Positions 8,584 to 17,558 of a stretch of DNA of 64,000 bases are shown here, piece after piece (positions within the stretch are counted from its first letter, which is position 1; each line of letters opens with the position of its first letter). The stretch is taken from the NCBI GenBank assembly GCA_002344975.1, contig DDUV01000060.1:9410-73409 (forward strand). The letters are read 5' to 3'. The notes beneath the pieces are model-generated. The model had not been told where the DNA came from and made no database searches. It worked only from the letters and a program-made list of their open reading frames with translations. The position numbers and the translations under genes were made by a program. Source of the stretch: Saprospiraceae bacterium UBA2329 (GTDB lineage: Bacteria > Bacteroidota > Bacteroidia > Chitinophagales > Saprospiraceae).

Positions 8584-8672
8584 GACGGAGTGGATTTTTT
8601 TGTAATGATTGAGAGAGAGGCCGGTAGGTAGGGCCAACCCTCGTGGTTGCCCCTACCAGAGTTGCCCCTACC

Positions 8673-9143
8673 TCACACCACCTTATCCGCGCAAGACGAG
8701 CTGGCAAAGGCATCCGGCTTGGCTTTGAACGCAAAACCCATGCCCAGGATGTAGCCCATGGCTTCCTTGAGCGCCACATTCGATTGGAAGTGCGGATCGG
8801 TGTTGATGTCGGCGTGTACCTCCAGGTCCACATGGTAGCGGTCCAGCAGGTCGCAGAGGGCATAAGCAATTTCCACCGACTTGGCCACCTCCATAATCAT
8901 GCGCTCGCGGATGCTGATTTCGCGGTCTAAGCGGTCGTTGAGGATGTACATGAAGCCGCCTTTTTTCTCGCGCAAAAACACGATCACCGAAGCGAATTCA
9001 ACGTGGCCGCTCCGCACTTGCGAGTCGGAGCCGATGCACACCTTGAGGCGATGGCCCATGCTGGTTTCCCTGATGATGGCTTGTTCTACGGCGTCTTTGA
9101 TGGGAATTTCGATGCGCCGTCCGTCCAATGTTCTCCAGTGCAT
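8673..9143 (-). CDS. YkuK family ribonuclease H-like protein (DUF458)
   Basis: The product is 156 residues and is full length for the family. The acidic pattern expected of an RNase H fold is visible in VCIGSDSQV, the EVHADINTDP stretch and the conserved middle FLREKKGGFMYI. The family is named after Bacillus YkuK; substrate and physiological role are not established. A near-consensus -7 box (TACTTTCG on the minus strand, 9159-9166) sits 15 bases upstream of the start. Confidence 0.85.
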   Translation of the reverse strand: MHWRTLDGRRIEIPIKDAVEQAIIRETSMGHRLKVCIGSDSQVRSGHVEFASVIVFLREKKGGFMYILNDRLDREISIRERMIMEVAKSVEIAYALCDLLDRYHVDLEVHADINTDPHFQSNVALKEAMGYILGMGFAFKAKPDAFASSSCADKVV

Positions 9144-9272
9144 AATTCAACGGTTTTACGAAAGTAGGGAAAAATCTTTGACACACAAAAGCATTCATCG
9201 AAATATTAACTCCGAATTTACTTTTGTTTTACAAAGCCTCCCAACCGCGCTTGTATGCACTTTAGTTCCCGC

Positions 9273-12200
9273 CTACTGCTGTGGATTGGCGCTGCCGTTC
9301 ACATCTCCCACCTTGATGGCAATAAAATGCACCGCCGTATCTCTCCCAAGCTGCGGCAAAACCACCTCTTCCGGGAAACCGGCCCCGAAAAACGGATTGC
9401 CGGATATGGAAAATTCAAAATCGGCGGGAATGAACCGCCAGGAGTTGTTGTTCGGAAAAACCGTATCGGCCCCCAGAATGACCCGCCGTATCAAAATCAA
9501 ATCCAGCGTAGAAACCGTACCGGAGCGATTCACGTCTGCGGCGATGATTTTGTAGGGCGATCCCAGGGCCTCCACCCCCAGAATATGGCGGCTGATGAGT
9601 ACCAGATCGAAAGTGGATACGCCGTTCGACACGTTGATGTTCTTTTCGGGCCGCAATGTATAATCGCGTTGGCCAGGCAAATCGAAAAACTCATATTGCC
9701 CCGACATGGGCGTGATTTCCGTCGCCTCAATATGACCGGACAGTCGGATGCTTACACCTGATACCGGCAACTGGTTTTCATTTCCGACCATGCCGCTGAT
9801 GTTCCAAAATTCAGGACACACGCCCGCTCCGGCCAGCACTTCCACGTTCGACTGGCAGGCCGCCTGATTGCCCGCCGCATCGGTCAGCCAGATGTTGACG
9901 GTTCTGAAACCCAGCGAATCGCAGGTCATCAGCCGGATGGTATCCAATGCCAGCGGCTGAAACGAAAGCAGGCCGCCGGGGCAGTTATCGGTCAGTTGTA
10001 AGGGGAACAAATCGGGGCGGAGTTCTAAAATACCGCCTGTTTCCAATGACAACACGAGGTCTTGCCGGCACACCAACACCGGCAGCGTGCAGTCGCGCAC
10101 CTCAAAAGGAATGACGCCGGTAGTAATATTGCCGCAACCATCACTCAACACGATTTCCAACGTATGAAGGCCTGCCGGATACTGCCCCACAATGCGGTAC
10201 TGCCCATTGCCCAATGCCGTCAGCAGGCCGGGATCGGGCATCGGCGACTGCCCGTTGAAGGATACTCGCCGAATGATGCCGAGCGCAGGAGCGCAGTTGT
10301 CGCTTGCCGCAAAAAGGAACGTAGCTTCGCCGTTGCAGGCCGTTTGGGTGCAAAAAACAGGCGGCGCTGTGAAACTGAAAACCGGCGGCGCAGAGTCGAG
10401 TACATCCCAGCGTTGCACATAGCGATACGAACCGGTAGCCGGCCCGATAGGAAGGAGACTGCCATCAAAAGCCACCTGAAAAACCATGCCGTTTTGCACC
10501 CGCATATCATAGCCTTTGCCTGCATCCAGTCCGCCTTGTCGCGGCAGGGTCAGGGGCGGCGTTCCGGCGGCAGTCTGGCAAAGGTTCACCCAGTCTATCG
10601 TTCGTTGTATGCTGGTGCAATGCCCCGGCGCGCCGGCAGTGATGGTGTCTGTACGAATGGTGAAAACAAATTGATCGCAGGATTGAGCGAGGATGGCCAC
10701 ATCGTCGGGAACAGTGGCAGCACCACATTGTGCCATCAGGTCGTTGGGCAGGCGGAAGCTGTATTCAAAGCGGCCGTTCACCGTCACGGTTTGGCTCACG
10801 GTGGCCGCGCCCCCTGCTGTCCATGTGCGTTGGACGGTGCCGATACCGCAGTTATTGAGGTTGGTTTGCACCTGAAAAGTGGTTTCAAAAGGGCAGTTGT
10901 CTGTAAAGACCGGCGCCTGAAAAGCGGCATTGCCGTAAGGCGTCAGGTCATCCTGACAAAAAACAGCCACCGGCCCCGGCGCGGACACCACTGAGATGGG
11001 AATCGGGTCCACCCAATGTACAGTGGCCTCGCATTCGTTGAAATTGCCGAAACAGTCGCTTACGCGCAATACTACCTGTTGGGAAGGCACAGCAGGACAG
11101 GTAACGTCCACAAAGGATCGAAACGCTGATTCCGGCTCACCGGCCAATCGAAGTAGGCGTTCCCCGATGCAACAATCGTCGCGGCTGCCGGCGTCAATCA
11201 CATTCGGCATCACGCGGGCGGTGCCGGTTCCCGAAAGGGTGAGATTGATGCTGTTGTTGCACAACATGAGCGGTGGCAGGCTGTCCACCACTTCAATAAG
11301 TCCCTGAAATTCAGACTGATTGCCACAAACGTCGGTCGCTCTGTAAGTGATCGGGTGTTGGCCCAGAGGCAGCCCGGGAAACGGCACATGAGCGCCCGAC
11401 GCCCCGTTGCTGCCATTGACGTAGATGGCCTCGCCGAGCGGCGTAAAAATGCGCACCTGAAAGTTATTGCAGGCATCGGAAACCTGTGGCGGTGGAATAA
11501 ATCCCGCTGAGGTACACTCCGGAAGGCCCGTTTGCAAGGGCGAGAGCGCGGCGCTCATTCGGGCCAGTGGCGCGGTGATGACCGGCGGCGTTTCATCGCT
11601 GACGCGAATAAACTGGATGTTGTCATTGCCCAGCCCGTCTATGTTAAACACCTGAAAACCACAGGCATCCAACACCAACCAAGTGCGCAGTATGACGAAG
11701 TTGAGTTGTGTATTGCCACACAATCCCAGCGTATCGTCGCTGTGGGCGTAAATGAGGCCGCAGTTGGGAATGTCCACCAAATTGGGAATACCTGCCTTGC
11801 CGGGCGTCGGGTCGGTCAGGCTTGGATCGGCGGCGTATTGCGCACAATCGAGAAACAGGTCGGCAGGAAACCGCAGTTGCGCCTGCCCGCCTCTGGCAAT
11901 GTTGATGGTTTGCACGCCTGTGGTAAACTGGCCGAAGATGTCGGTAGCCCGCCAGGTGCGCGTGATGCGGGCGATGGGGTTGCCGCAAGGAAAGTGGGCC
12001 GTCTGGTCGGTGTAGGTAATTTGCACCGGCGAGCAGTCCACCGCCGTAGCTCTGCCAGTGGTAGTGGTATCGGGTGTTTCGGCGCAGGAGATGTTTCGGT
12101 TGGCGGGTACTGTGAGTACTGGCGCATGCACATCGCGGGCGGTGATTTGCGTGGTACAATACAGGCCCGTGCATTCATCGGTGAGTACGCCAAGCAAAGG

Positions 12201-13181
12201 AACGAATGCGTAATCGGCAGGAATGACCGTGCCCAGCGGATTGCCGAAGGGATCGAGCACGTCCACGCGGTAGCCTCTGTAAGTGATGGGCGTGAAGGTG
12301 AGCAGCATGGCGGGCGTCACTTCGGCCTGACAGGAAACGGGGTTCAGGGTGAGATTGATGGCGTTGTTGCAAGACAAAATATCGGTGCGGCGCACAGTCG
12401 TTTCCGCTTCAACAGTGACAGAGCAGCCGGTTTTATTGGCGGCATAAAAAGCATTTTCGCCGGCATCGAAGGTGTAGCGCACCCGGTAATGCCCCTGCCC
12501 CAACTCATCGGGACGAAACCAGGCGGTGGAGTAGGTCAGTCCGTCCTGTTGGCGGGTGATGGTCCAGATTTCATCTGTCGGGTCCACCGGCAACAGATTT
12601 TCATCAAAAGGCGACGTGGCCGAACCGTAAAGCAGTACGCCGGGGCTGTTGTCGCAATAAAAGTCATCCAGATAGTACAACTCAGGATCGGGGTAATAAC
12701 AAGTATTAATAAAAGGTCCAAAGCTCTGGCCGGGAAAATCGGCTGTGTTTTCCAACACAAAAGCGTATCGGGCGGCATCCCGGTGGGCAAAGTGGAGCGC
12801 ATAAACGCCGGTATTACCTACTTCCGGCACGATAGCGCCAAACGGCAACGGCAGTAGTGAGGCCGGGTTCAAGGCTAAGTCGGCGTACTGAATGCGCCAT
12901 GTTTGGCCACTCACACCGGTGGCTACTACCAACCAGGAATCGAACACGCCGGCGTTATTGGAACTGCCGTTCTGAATGGGCGGCATCGGTCGGCAAGAGC
13001 AGGGGCGCCCGATGTCGAAAACGCCATTGCTGTCTAAGTCCCAACCTCCGGGAGGCAGGGCATTGAGGTATTCAAAATCGCCGGAAAACTGGCCGGGAAA
13101 GCCGATCTGCACAGTACCGGATTGGGCCAGAGCCACCCCGCACAAGCACAGGCAGCAACAAAAAGTAAGGATTCTGTTCAT
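9273..13181 (-). CDS. Large secreted HYR-type repeat protein with dockerin-like C-terminus
   Basis: The product is 1302 residues from MNRILTFCCCLCLCGVALAQ, a signal peptide. Repeated Ig/HYR-like units follow, marked by phrases such as DETPPVITAP and DSLPPLMLCNNSINLTL, with many paired cysteines. Near the end come a carboxypeptidase-regulatory-like domain (ISGMVGNENQLPVSG) and two dockerin-like segments (FDLVLISRHILG, then AADVNRSGTVSTLDLILI), whose Asp/Asn spacing suggests calcium loops. It ends KVGDVNGSANPQQ without the T9SS sorting domain that usually follows in relatives. A role in adhesion or the surface layer is an inference. No cohesin partner is seen nearby. Confidence 0.85.
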   Translation of the reverse strand: MNRILTFCCCLCLCGVALAQSGTVQIGFPGQFSGDFEYLNALPPGGWDLDSNGVFDIGRPCSCRPMPPIQNGSSNNAGVFDSWLVVATGVSGQTWRIQYADLALNPASLLPLPFGAIVPEVGNTGVYALHFAHRDAARYAFVLENTADFPGQSFGPFINTCYYPDPELYYLDDFYCDNSPGVLLYGSATSPFDENLLPVDPTDEIWTITRQQDGLTYSTAWFRPDELGQGHYRVRYTFDAGENAFYAANKTGCSVTVEAETTVRRTDILSCNNAINLTLNPVSCQAEVTPAMLLTFTPITYRGYRVDVLDPFGNPLGTVIPADYAFVPLLGVLTDECTGLYCTTQITARDVHAPVLTVPANRNISCAETPDTTTTGRATAVDCSPVQITYTDQTAHFPCGNPIARITRTWRATDIFGQFTTGVQTINIARGGQAQLRFPADLFLDCAQYAADPSLTDPTPGKAGIPNLVDIPNCGLIYAHSDDTLGLCGNTQLNFVILRTWLVLDACGFQVFNIDGLGNDNIQFIRVSDETPPVITAPLARMSAALSPLQTGLPECTSAGFIPPPQVSDACNNFQVRIFTPLGEAIYVNGSNGASGAHVPFPGLPLGQHPITYRATDVCGNQSEFQGLIEVVDSLPPLMLCNNSINLTLSGTGTARVMPNVIDAGSRDDCCIGERLLRLAGEPESAFRSFVDVTCPAVPSQQVVLRVSDCFGNFNECEATVHWVDPIPISVVSAPGPVAVFCQDDLTPYGNAAFQAPVFTDNCPFETTFQVQTNLNNCGIGTVQRTWTAGGAATVSQTVTVNGRFEYSFRLPNDLMAQCGAATVPDDVAILAQSCDQFVFTIRTDTITAGAPGHCTSIQRTIDWVNLCQTAAGTPPLTLPRQGGLDAGKGYDMRVQNGMVFQVAFDGSLLPIGPATGSYRYVQRWDVLDSAPPVFSFTAPPVFCTQTACNGEATFLFAASDNCAPALGIIRRVSFNGQSPMPDPGLLTALGNGQYRIVGQYPAGLHTLEIVLSDGCGNITTGVIPFEVRDCTLPVLVCRQDLVLSLETGGILELRPDLFPLQLTDNCPGGLLSFQPLALDTIRLMTCDSLGFRTVNIWLTDAAGNQAACQSNVEVLAGAGVCPEFWNISGMVGNENQLPVSGVSIRLSGHIEATEITPMSGQYEFFDLPGQRDYTLRPEKNINVSNGVSTFDLVLISRHILGVEALGSPYKIIAADVNRSGTVSTLDLILIRRVILGADTVFPNNNSWRFIPADFEFSISGNPFFGAGFPEEVVLPQLGRDTAVHFIAIKVGDVNGSANPQQ

Positions 13182-13439
13182 GGGTGGTATATCGTTTTTG
13201 GGACACAAATAAAACTACACACTAACCCCGGTCTCCATCGGACCGGTATGACACAGACTTGCCGCCGGATGAACGGCAACTGCGTGGCAACACACACCTA
13301 CATGAAGGGAAATGGCAAAGACAGCAAGATGCTTTGCGCCTGTTTAATACAGACCATGCAGCAGTTGGATGCTTCTGCATAACTTGTTCTTGGGATGATG
13401 ACGGGCCAAATATAGCTTTTTTCTGAATACAATGAGGTT

Positions 13440-13514
13440 TTACAAAAAAAACCCTTGCAGCAATGACTTGAGCAAGGGCCTCTAACCCAAACAAATAAAC
13501 ACAAAAACTACTAT
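13440..13514 (-). ncRNA. Possible small RNA or leader with intrinsic terminator
   Basis: On the minus strand a TACATTTG box (13521-13528) is followed about 75 bases later by a hairpin with arms CCCTTGC and GCAAGGG and a run of eight T. No gene on this strand ends here, so the terminator is unexplained unless this is a short RNA or an attenuated leader for the 1302-residue protein gene 260 bases downstream. No -33 element at normal spacing was found and I do not recognise the RNA. Confidence 0.4.
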
Positions 13515-13598
13515 TGGCCGCAAATGTAAGCGGTTTCGCAATGGTCGGGCAGAGGGGAATCCTTAAATAGTGTTAAAAATATGCTTCGTACATTTGTG

Positions 13599-13735
13599 AT
13601 CTGCTGTGCAGTTGATCTACTTCGTAGTAATCTGCTGCGCAGTTTATCTGCCAACGAAGAGGGGCCGCGCCTGTGGCGCGGTGCGCAGTTCATCTTGCTA
13701 ATGGAGAGGAGGAAGCTGCTGCGCAGTTTATCTGC
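13599..13735. repeat. Dispersed repeat cluster 1 (CTGCTGCGCAGTTTATC units)
   Basis: Three copies of a unit close to TAATCTGCTGCGCAGTTTA occur at 13599-13618, 13628-13651 and 13715-13735, each built round the palindrome CTGCGCAG. They are followed at 13740-13850 by short phrases of the type ACCTTGAACCCGGAACC and GCGGTGGGCGG. The same units recur near 39.2 and 40.3 kb. The gap 13182-13861 holds these repeats and the possible small RNA, but no protein gene I can support. Confidence 0.8.
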
Positions 13736-13861
13736 TGAGCGGAACCTTGAACCCGGAACCAGTAGGCGGTGGGCGGTCATCAGTGGGCGGTGCTAAGCGC
13801 GAGGGGAAACCTTGAACACGAAACTCGAAACCTTGAACGAAAAATCTTCAATCAAAAATCC

Positions 13862-14446
13862 ATGCACGATCTATCCGCAACTTATTGGAACCAACGCTAC
13901 GAAAACGAGCACACTCCCTGGGACATCGGGTATGCCTCGCCGCCGTTGTTGGAATACATTAAGCGGCTAAAAGACAAACAAATACGCATTCTCATACCGG
14001 GAGCAGGGCGCGCTTATGAGGCCATTTTTTTGTACCGCGCCGGTTTTGAACAGGTGTGGGTATGCGATTGGGCGCCGGCGGCTTTTGGTCATTTATTGGA
14101 GCATTGCCCGGAGTTTCCGAGAGAAAGGCTTTTGGCAGCCGACTTTTTTGAGTTGGACATGGAGTTTGATCTGATGCTCGAACAGACCTTTTTTTGCGCC
14201 ATTGACCGCGCTCAACGGCAGGCTTATGCGCGGCAGGCGGCCCACTTGTTGAGGGGTGGCGGGCTATTGGCAGGCGTGTTGTTTGCACAGGAATTTGAGC
14301 AGGAAGGGCCGCCCTTCGGAGGCATGGCTGCTGAATATCAGAACTGCTTCGAGCCTTATTTTGAGATACTTATCATGGAAATAAGCTCACACAGCATACG
14401 TCCCAGAGCCGGCAGGGAGTTGTTTGTAGAGATGCGCGCACGTTGA
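13862..14446 (+). CDS. TPMT-like SAM-dependent methyltransferase
   Basis: The product is 194 residues from MHDLSATYWNQRYENEHTPW; the frame is open upstream but only through repeat sequence. It matches the thiopurine S-methyltransferase-like family: the WNQRY...TPWDIGYASPPL opening, the SAM-binding loop ILIPGAGRAYEA, and EQTFFCAIDRAQR where the family has E(Q/H)TFFCAI. These enzymes methylate small thiols or halides. It is shorter than E. coli tellurite-resistance TehB but similar in length to the Bacteroidota members. It precedes the regulator gene by 55 bases, with a promoter box between them, so it is probably a separate unit. Confidence 0.88.
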   Translation: MHDLSATYWNQRYENEHTPWDIGYASPPLLEYIKRLKDKQIRILIPGAGRAYEAIFLYRAGFEQVWVCDWAPAAFGHLLEHCPEFPRERLLAADFFELDMEFDLMLEQTFFCAIDRAQRQAYARQAAHLLRGGGLLAGVLFAQEFEQEGPPFGGMAAEYQNCFEPYFEILIMEISSHSIRPRAGRELFVEMRAR

Positions 14447-14475
14447 AGTCTGATGACGGAACGCCGTGATTTTTC

Positions 14476-14483
14476 TACCTTTG
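14476..14483 (+). promoter_or_regulatory. Promoter -7 box for the regulator/GTPase operon
   Basis: TACCTTTG matches TAnnTTTG exactly and lies 18 bases before the start of the LuxR-type regulator gene. No convincing -33 TTG at 17-23 bases was found. Confidence 0.5.
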
Positions 14484-14501
14484 CCTGACTTAAAGTAAAA
14501 T

Positions 14502-15158
14502 ATGCAATCAACGCAGCCCAAAACCATCCTGCTGGCCGATGCGCAGTTTTTAGTGCGCGCGGGTTTGCGCTGTATTCTGGCAGAACAAACCGAGGTGCAA
14601 ATAGTGGGCGAAGCCGCAACAGAGGAGGAATTGTTTCAGCAATTGCAGGCCCTCCGCCCAGATATGCTCATCATTGACTACAATTCGCCCAAGCGCTTCA
14701 GCAGAGAGGTCATTGCCCTCGTATCCGGCCTCTACCCTACCCTGCGCATATTGGCCATCAGCGACGACAGCGACAAAAATTCCATTTTGAGGGTTTTGGA
14801 TCATGGCGTACTCAGCTTCCTCACCAAATCCTGCGGCGAACAGGAGGTATCCGATGCCGTACGCGCTACCGTCAGGGGAGATAAGTTTTTCTGTTCCAAG
14901 ATATTGGATGTGCTGTTGGAAAAAAGCTTAGGCCGAACTACCGCTACTTGCGCACCCTCGCCACTGTCGGCCCGCGAGATCGAAGTGGTTCAGTTGGTCG
15001 TCAAAGGCTACATTGCCCGGCAAATTGCAGACATGCTGCACCTCAGCCCGCACACCGTTTATACCCATCGTAAAAACATTATGAAAAAGCTGCAATTGCA
15101 GTCGCCCGCAGAGCTGACCCTCTACGCCCTGCAAAACGGCATCATCGAAACCACCTGA
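14502..15158 (+). CDS. NarL/LuxR-type response regulator
   Basis: The product is 218 residues. A receiver domain (about 8-125) has the phospho-acceptor Asp59 in LIIDYNSP and Lys109 in LTKS; the acidic pocket is reduced to one Asp (ADA rather than DD), which may weaken metal binding. A LuxR-type helix-turn-helix follows (about 154-216: LSAREIEVV, then HLSPHTVYTHRKNIMKKL). It is a cytoplasmic transcription factor. No histidine kinase is adjacent. The next gene starts one base after its stop, so it heads a tight operon with the WbqC-like, GTPase and DUF3137 genes. Confidence 0.92.
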   Translation: MQSTQPKTILLADAQFLVRAGLRCILAEQTEVQIVGEAATEEELFQQLQALRPDMLIIDYNSPKRFSREVIALVSGLYPTLRILAISDDSDKNSILRVLDHGVLSFLTKSCGEQEVSDAVRATVRGDKFFCSKILDVLLEKSLGRTTATCAPSPLSAREIEVVQLVVKGYIARQIADMLHLSPHTVYTHRKNIMKKLQLQSPAELTLYALQNGIIETT

Positions 15159-15159
15159 C

Positions 15160-15813
15160 ATGAGCCACCCTGCTGCCGGCGCCTTGATGGACATATTGTA
15201 TCTGCCTACCATTCAATATTTTGCACACTGGGCAGCCTCCTCTTCGGTTATTTTGGAGCAATGCGCTCCTTATACTAAAGGCACCTGGCGCAATCGCTGT
15301 GCCGTCGCTACGGCGGGTGGGTCTTTGGTGTTGTCGGTGCCCTTGTTGTCGGGCAAGTATCTGCAACCATTGCGAGAAGTAAAAATTGCCTACCACGAAC
15401 CCTGGCAACGCACCCACTGGCGCAGCATACACGACGCCTATCGCAAATCGCCGTTTTTCGACTTCTACGCCGAGCCGCTCGAAGCCTGGTACCGGCAGCA
15501 ACCGGAGTACCTCGTTGAGTGGAATACCGGTTTGCTCCGCATCCTGCTCAAAGCCTTGCGCCTGCCGGTCGCGTTTGAAACCACCGAAAGCTACGCGCCC
15601 GATGCCCCCGAAAACTACCGCGATCTCCGCGATGCTTTTGCCTTCAAACCGCGCCTGCAACGCCCCGATCCGCTGTACCGCGATGTGCGCTATGTGCAGG
15701 TTTTTGAAGACAGGCTGGGCTTTTTGCCGAATCTTAGTATCTTGGACCTGCTTTTTTGCACCGGACCGGAAGCAGCAAGCATTTTGCGCCGGTCTGTCAT
15801 AACAGACAACTAA
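15160..15813 (+). CDS. WbqC-like family protein
   Basis: The product is 217 residues; the second Met (residue 10, MDILYLPTIQYFAHW) is an equally good start and fits the family better. WbqC-like proteins open with a Y-LP---YF motif and contain a conserved basic segment, here WRNRCAVA and WQRTHWRSIHDAYRKSPFFDFY. They are named from polysaccharide gene clusters, but no enzymatic activity is established. The gene is one base downstream of the regulator and 11 bases upstream of the GTPase, which links it to them by transcription only. Confidence 0.85.
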   Translation: MSHPAAGALMDILYLPTIQYFAHWAASSSVILEQCAPYTKGTWRNRCAVATAGGSLVLSVPLLSGKYLQPLREVKIAYHEPWQRTHWRSIHDAYRKSPFFDFYAEPLEAWYRQQPEYLVEWNTGLLRILLKALRLPVAFETTESYAPDAPENYRDLRDAFAFKPRLQRPDPLYRDVRYVQVFEDRLGFLPNLSILDLLFCTGPEAASILRRSVITDN

Positions 15814-15824
15814 AAGGAAACAAC

Positions 15825-17549
15825 GTGAGCCAACTCATCAGCCGCGATGTGCAGATATACCGCGCACAAGTGGAAGAAATCATCAAAGACCTGCACGAAT
15901 TGGTGATTCAAACGGGCAACGAAGACCTGGGACGCACCGTCAGCGACCTGCGCAATCGCATCAACGACCCCTTCATGTTTGTCATTGTGGGCGAGGTCAA
16001 AGCCGGCAAAAGCAGTTTTATCAACGCCCTGCTGTCAACCGGAAAGGAAATTGCCAAAGTGGCGCCTCAGCCCATGACCGACACCATCCAGCAGATCGTC
16101 TTCGGCGAGCAGGAAGAAGCCGTGACCGTCAATCCGTTTTTGAAAAAAATCTTCCTGCCTGTGGACATTCTTCGCGAAATTGCCATCGTGGACACGCCCG
16201 GCACGAACACCATCGTGGAGCACCATCAGGAAATTACGGAGAGCTTCATTCCGGCCTCCGACCTCATCGTTTTTGTGTTTGAGGCCAAAAATCCCTACCG
16301 GCAGTCGGCTTGGGAGTTCTTTGAATACATCCATCAGGACTGGCAAAAGAAGGTCATTTTTGTGTTGCAACAAAAAGACCTCATGGAACCCGCCGATCTG
16401 GAAGTCAATTTCAACGGCGTGGCGCAACAGGCTGAAAAAAAAGGCATTACAGCACCCAATGTCTTTGCCGTTTCGGCCAAACAGGAGCAAGACGGCCGCA
16501 TAGAAGAAAGTGGTTTCGGGCCGCTGCGCACCTACATCCGCGCGCACATCACCGGCGGAAAAGCCCCCCTGCTCAAGCTGCAAAACAGCGCCGCCGTAGC
16601 CCGCAACATCCTCGAACGCATTCGAGCCGGCGTGCAACTTCGCAGCAACCAGTGGGAGGCAGATGTAGCTTTTCGTACCGACATTCACGACACGCTGGAA
16701 CAACAGCAAACCAAATCGTACAAACATGTGGATGTGTTGGTTGAAAATCTTCTGGCCGGCTTTGACCGCATCACCCGCCAAAAACGAGACGAACTCAGCG
16801 AGGGGCTTTCTTTCTTTGCCCTGCTGAAACGTTCGCTCGCCGGTCTGTTTTCCAAAAAAACCTCCCCGCAGGAATGGTTGGGCGCTTTCGCGCAATCGCT
16901 GGAGCAGGACCTCAACACAGAAATGCAGCGCAAACTCAACGAGGGCGTGGCCGATCTGTCCGACAGCATCCAGCAAATGGCCAAAATCATAGACCTCAAA
17001 ATCAGAAACAGCCAGACCATCCTCCGCAACGACCACGAGCTGTTCAGCAGCATTGCCGAAAGGCGCGCCAATGTGCTGCGCGACTTGCAGGATACCTTTT
17101 CTACTTTTTTGGCCAAAACCGAAAACTTCGCTCAACGCGACATCTTCCCCGACCGCAGCTCCATATCGCCCAACATTGCCACAGGTAGCGGCCTGGCTGT
17201 AGTGGGCATCATCCTCGCCGCCGTCACGCAGGGCATGGTTTTCGATATCACCGGCGGCCTGCTCACCACCGTGGGGCTGCTCTTTGCGGGCGTCACAGCC
17301 GGCGTGAAACGCAAACGCATTCTGGAAGGCTTCCAAACCGAAGTGGACAAAGGGCGCAGCCTCCTGAATACCGAAGTGAGCGAAAAACTGAAGTCGTACA
17401 TCTCGCAACTCAAGAGCCGTATAGAAGATAATTTCTCCCGCTTCGACCAAATGCTGGAAACCGAGGAAAGCCATATTCGCCACCTCGAAACACAGCAAAA
17501 CGGCATTGCCCAACGCTTGGATGAGACAGACAGCCAACTCAAATCATAA
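15825..17549 (+). CDS. Dynamin-like GTPase
   Basis: The product is 574 residues from a GTG start chosen because AAAGGAAA precedes it and upstream codons lie inside the previous gene. The GTPase domain has P-loop GEVKAGKSS (56-64), a switch threonine in PMTDTIQQ, DTPG (123-126) and a degenerate G4 motif QQKD (182-185). A long helical region follows, then a hydrophobic hairpin at about 450-495 of two membrane-inserting segments, and a C-terminal coiled coil. This is the bacterial dynamin-like layout, associated with membrane remodelling or repair. The following membrane protein starts 9 bases after the stop. Confidence 0.92.
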   Translation: MSQLISRDVQIYRAQVEEIIKDLHELVIQTGNEDLGRTVSDLRNRINDPFMFVIVGEVKAGKSSFINALLSTGKEIAKVAPQPMTDTIQQIVFGEQEEAVTVNPFLKKIFLPVDILREIAIVDTPGTNTIVEHHQEITESFIPASDLIVFVFEAKNPYRQSAWEFFEYIHQDWQKKVIFVLQQKDLMEPADLEVNFNGVAQQAEKKGITAPNVFAVSAKQEQDGRIEESGFGPLRTYIRAHITGGKAPLLKLQNSAAVARNILERIRAGVQLRSNQWEADVAFRTDIHDTLEQQQTKSYKHVDVLVENLLAGFDRITRQKRDELSEGLSFFALLKRSLAGLFSKKTSPQEWLGAFAQSLEQDLNTEMQRKLNEGVADLSDSIQQMAKIIDLKIRNSQTILRNDHELFSSIAERRANVLRDLQDTFSTFLAKTENFAQRDIFPDRSSISPNIATGSGLAVVGIILAAVTQGMVFDITGGLLTTVGLLFAGVTAGVKRKRILEGFQTEVDKGRSLLNTEVSEKLKSYISQLKSRIEDNFSRFDQMLETEESHIRHLETQQNGIAQRLDETDSQLKS

Positions 17550-17558
17550 CTCAAACAA

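Noticed and set aside
9273..9700. Dockerin-like segments suggesting a cellulosome
   Set aside because: No cohesin, scaffoldin or glycoside hydrolase is near; such dockerin-like endings are common in non-cellulolytic Bacteroidota surface proteins.
11532..12857. 441-codon open frame on the plus strand
   Set aside because: Antisense shadow of the large surface protein gene; no domain or signal.
13599..13735. Possible CRISPR array in the CTGCTGCGCAG repeats
   Set aside because: Spacers are irregular, partly shared between loci and the repeats are degenerate; no cas genes in the window.
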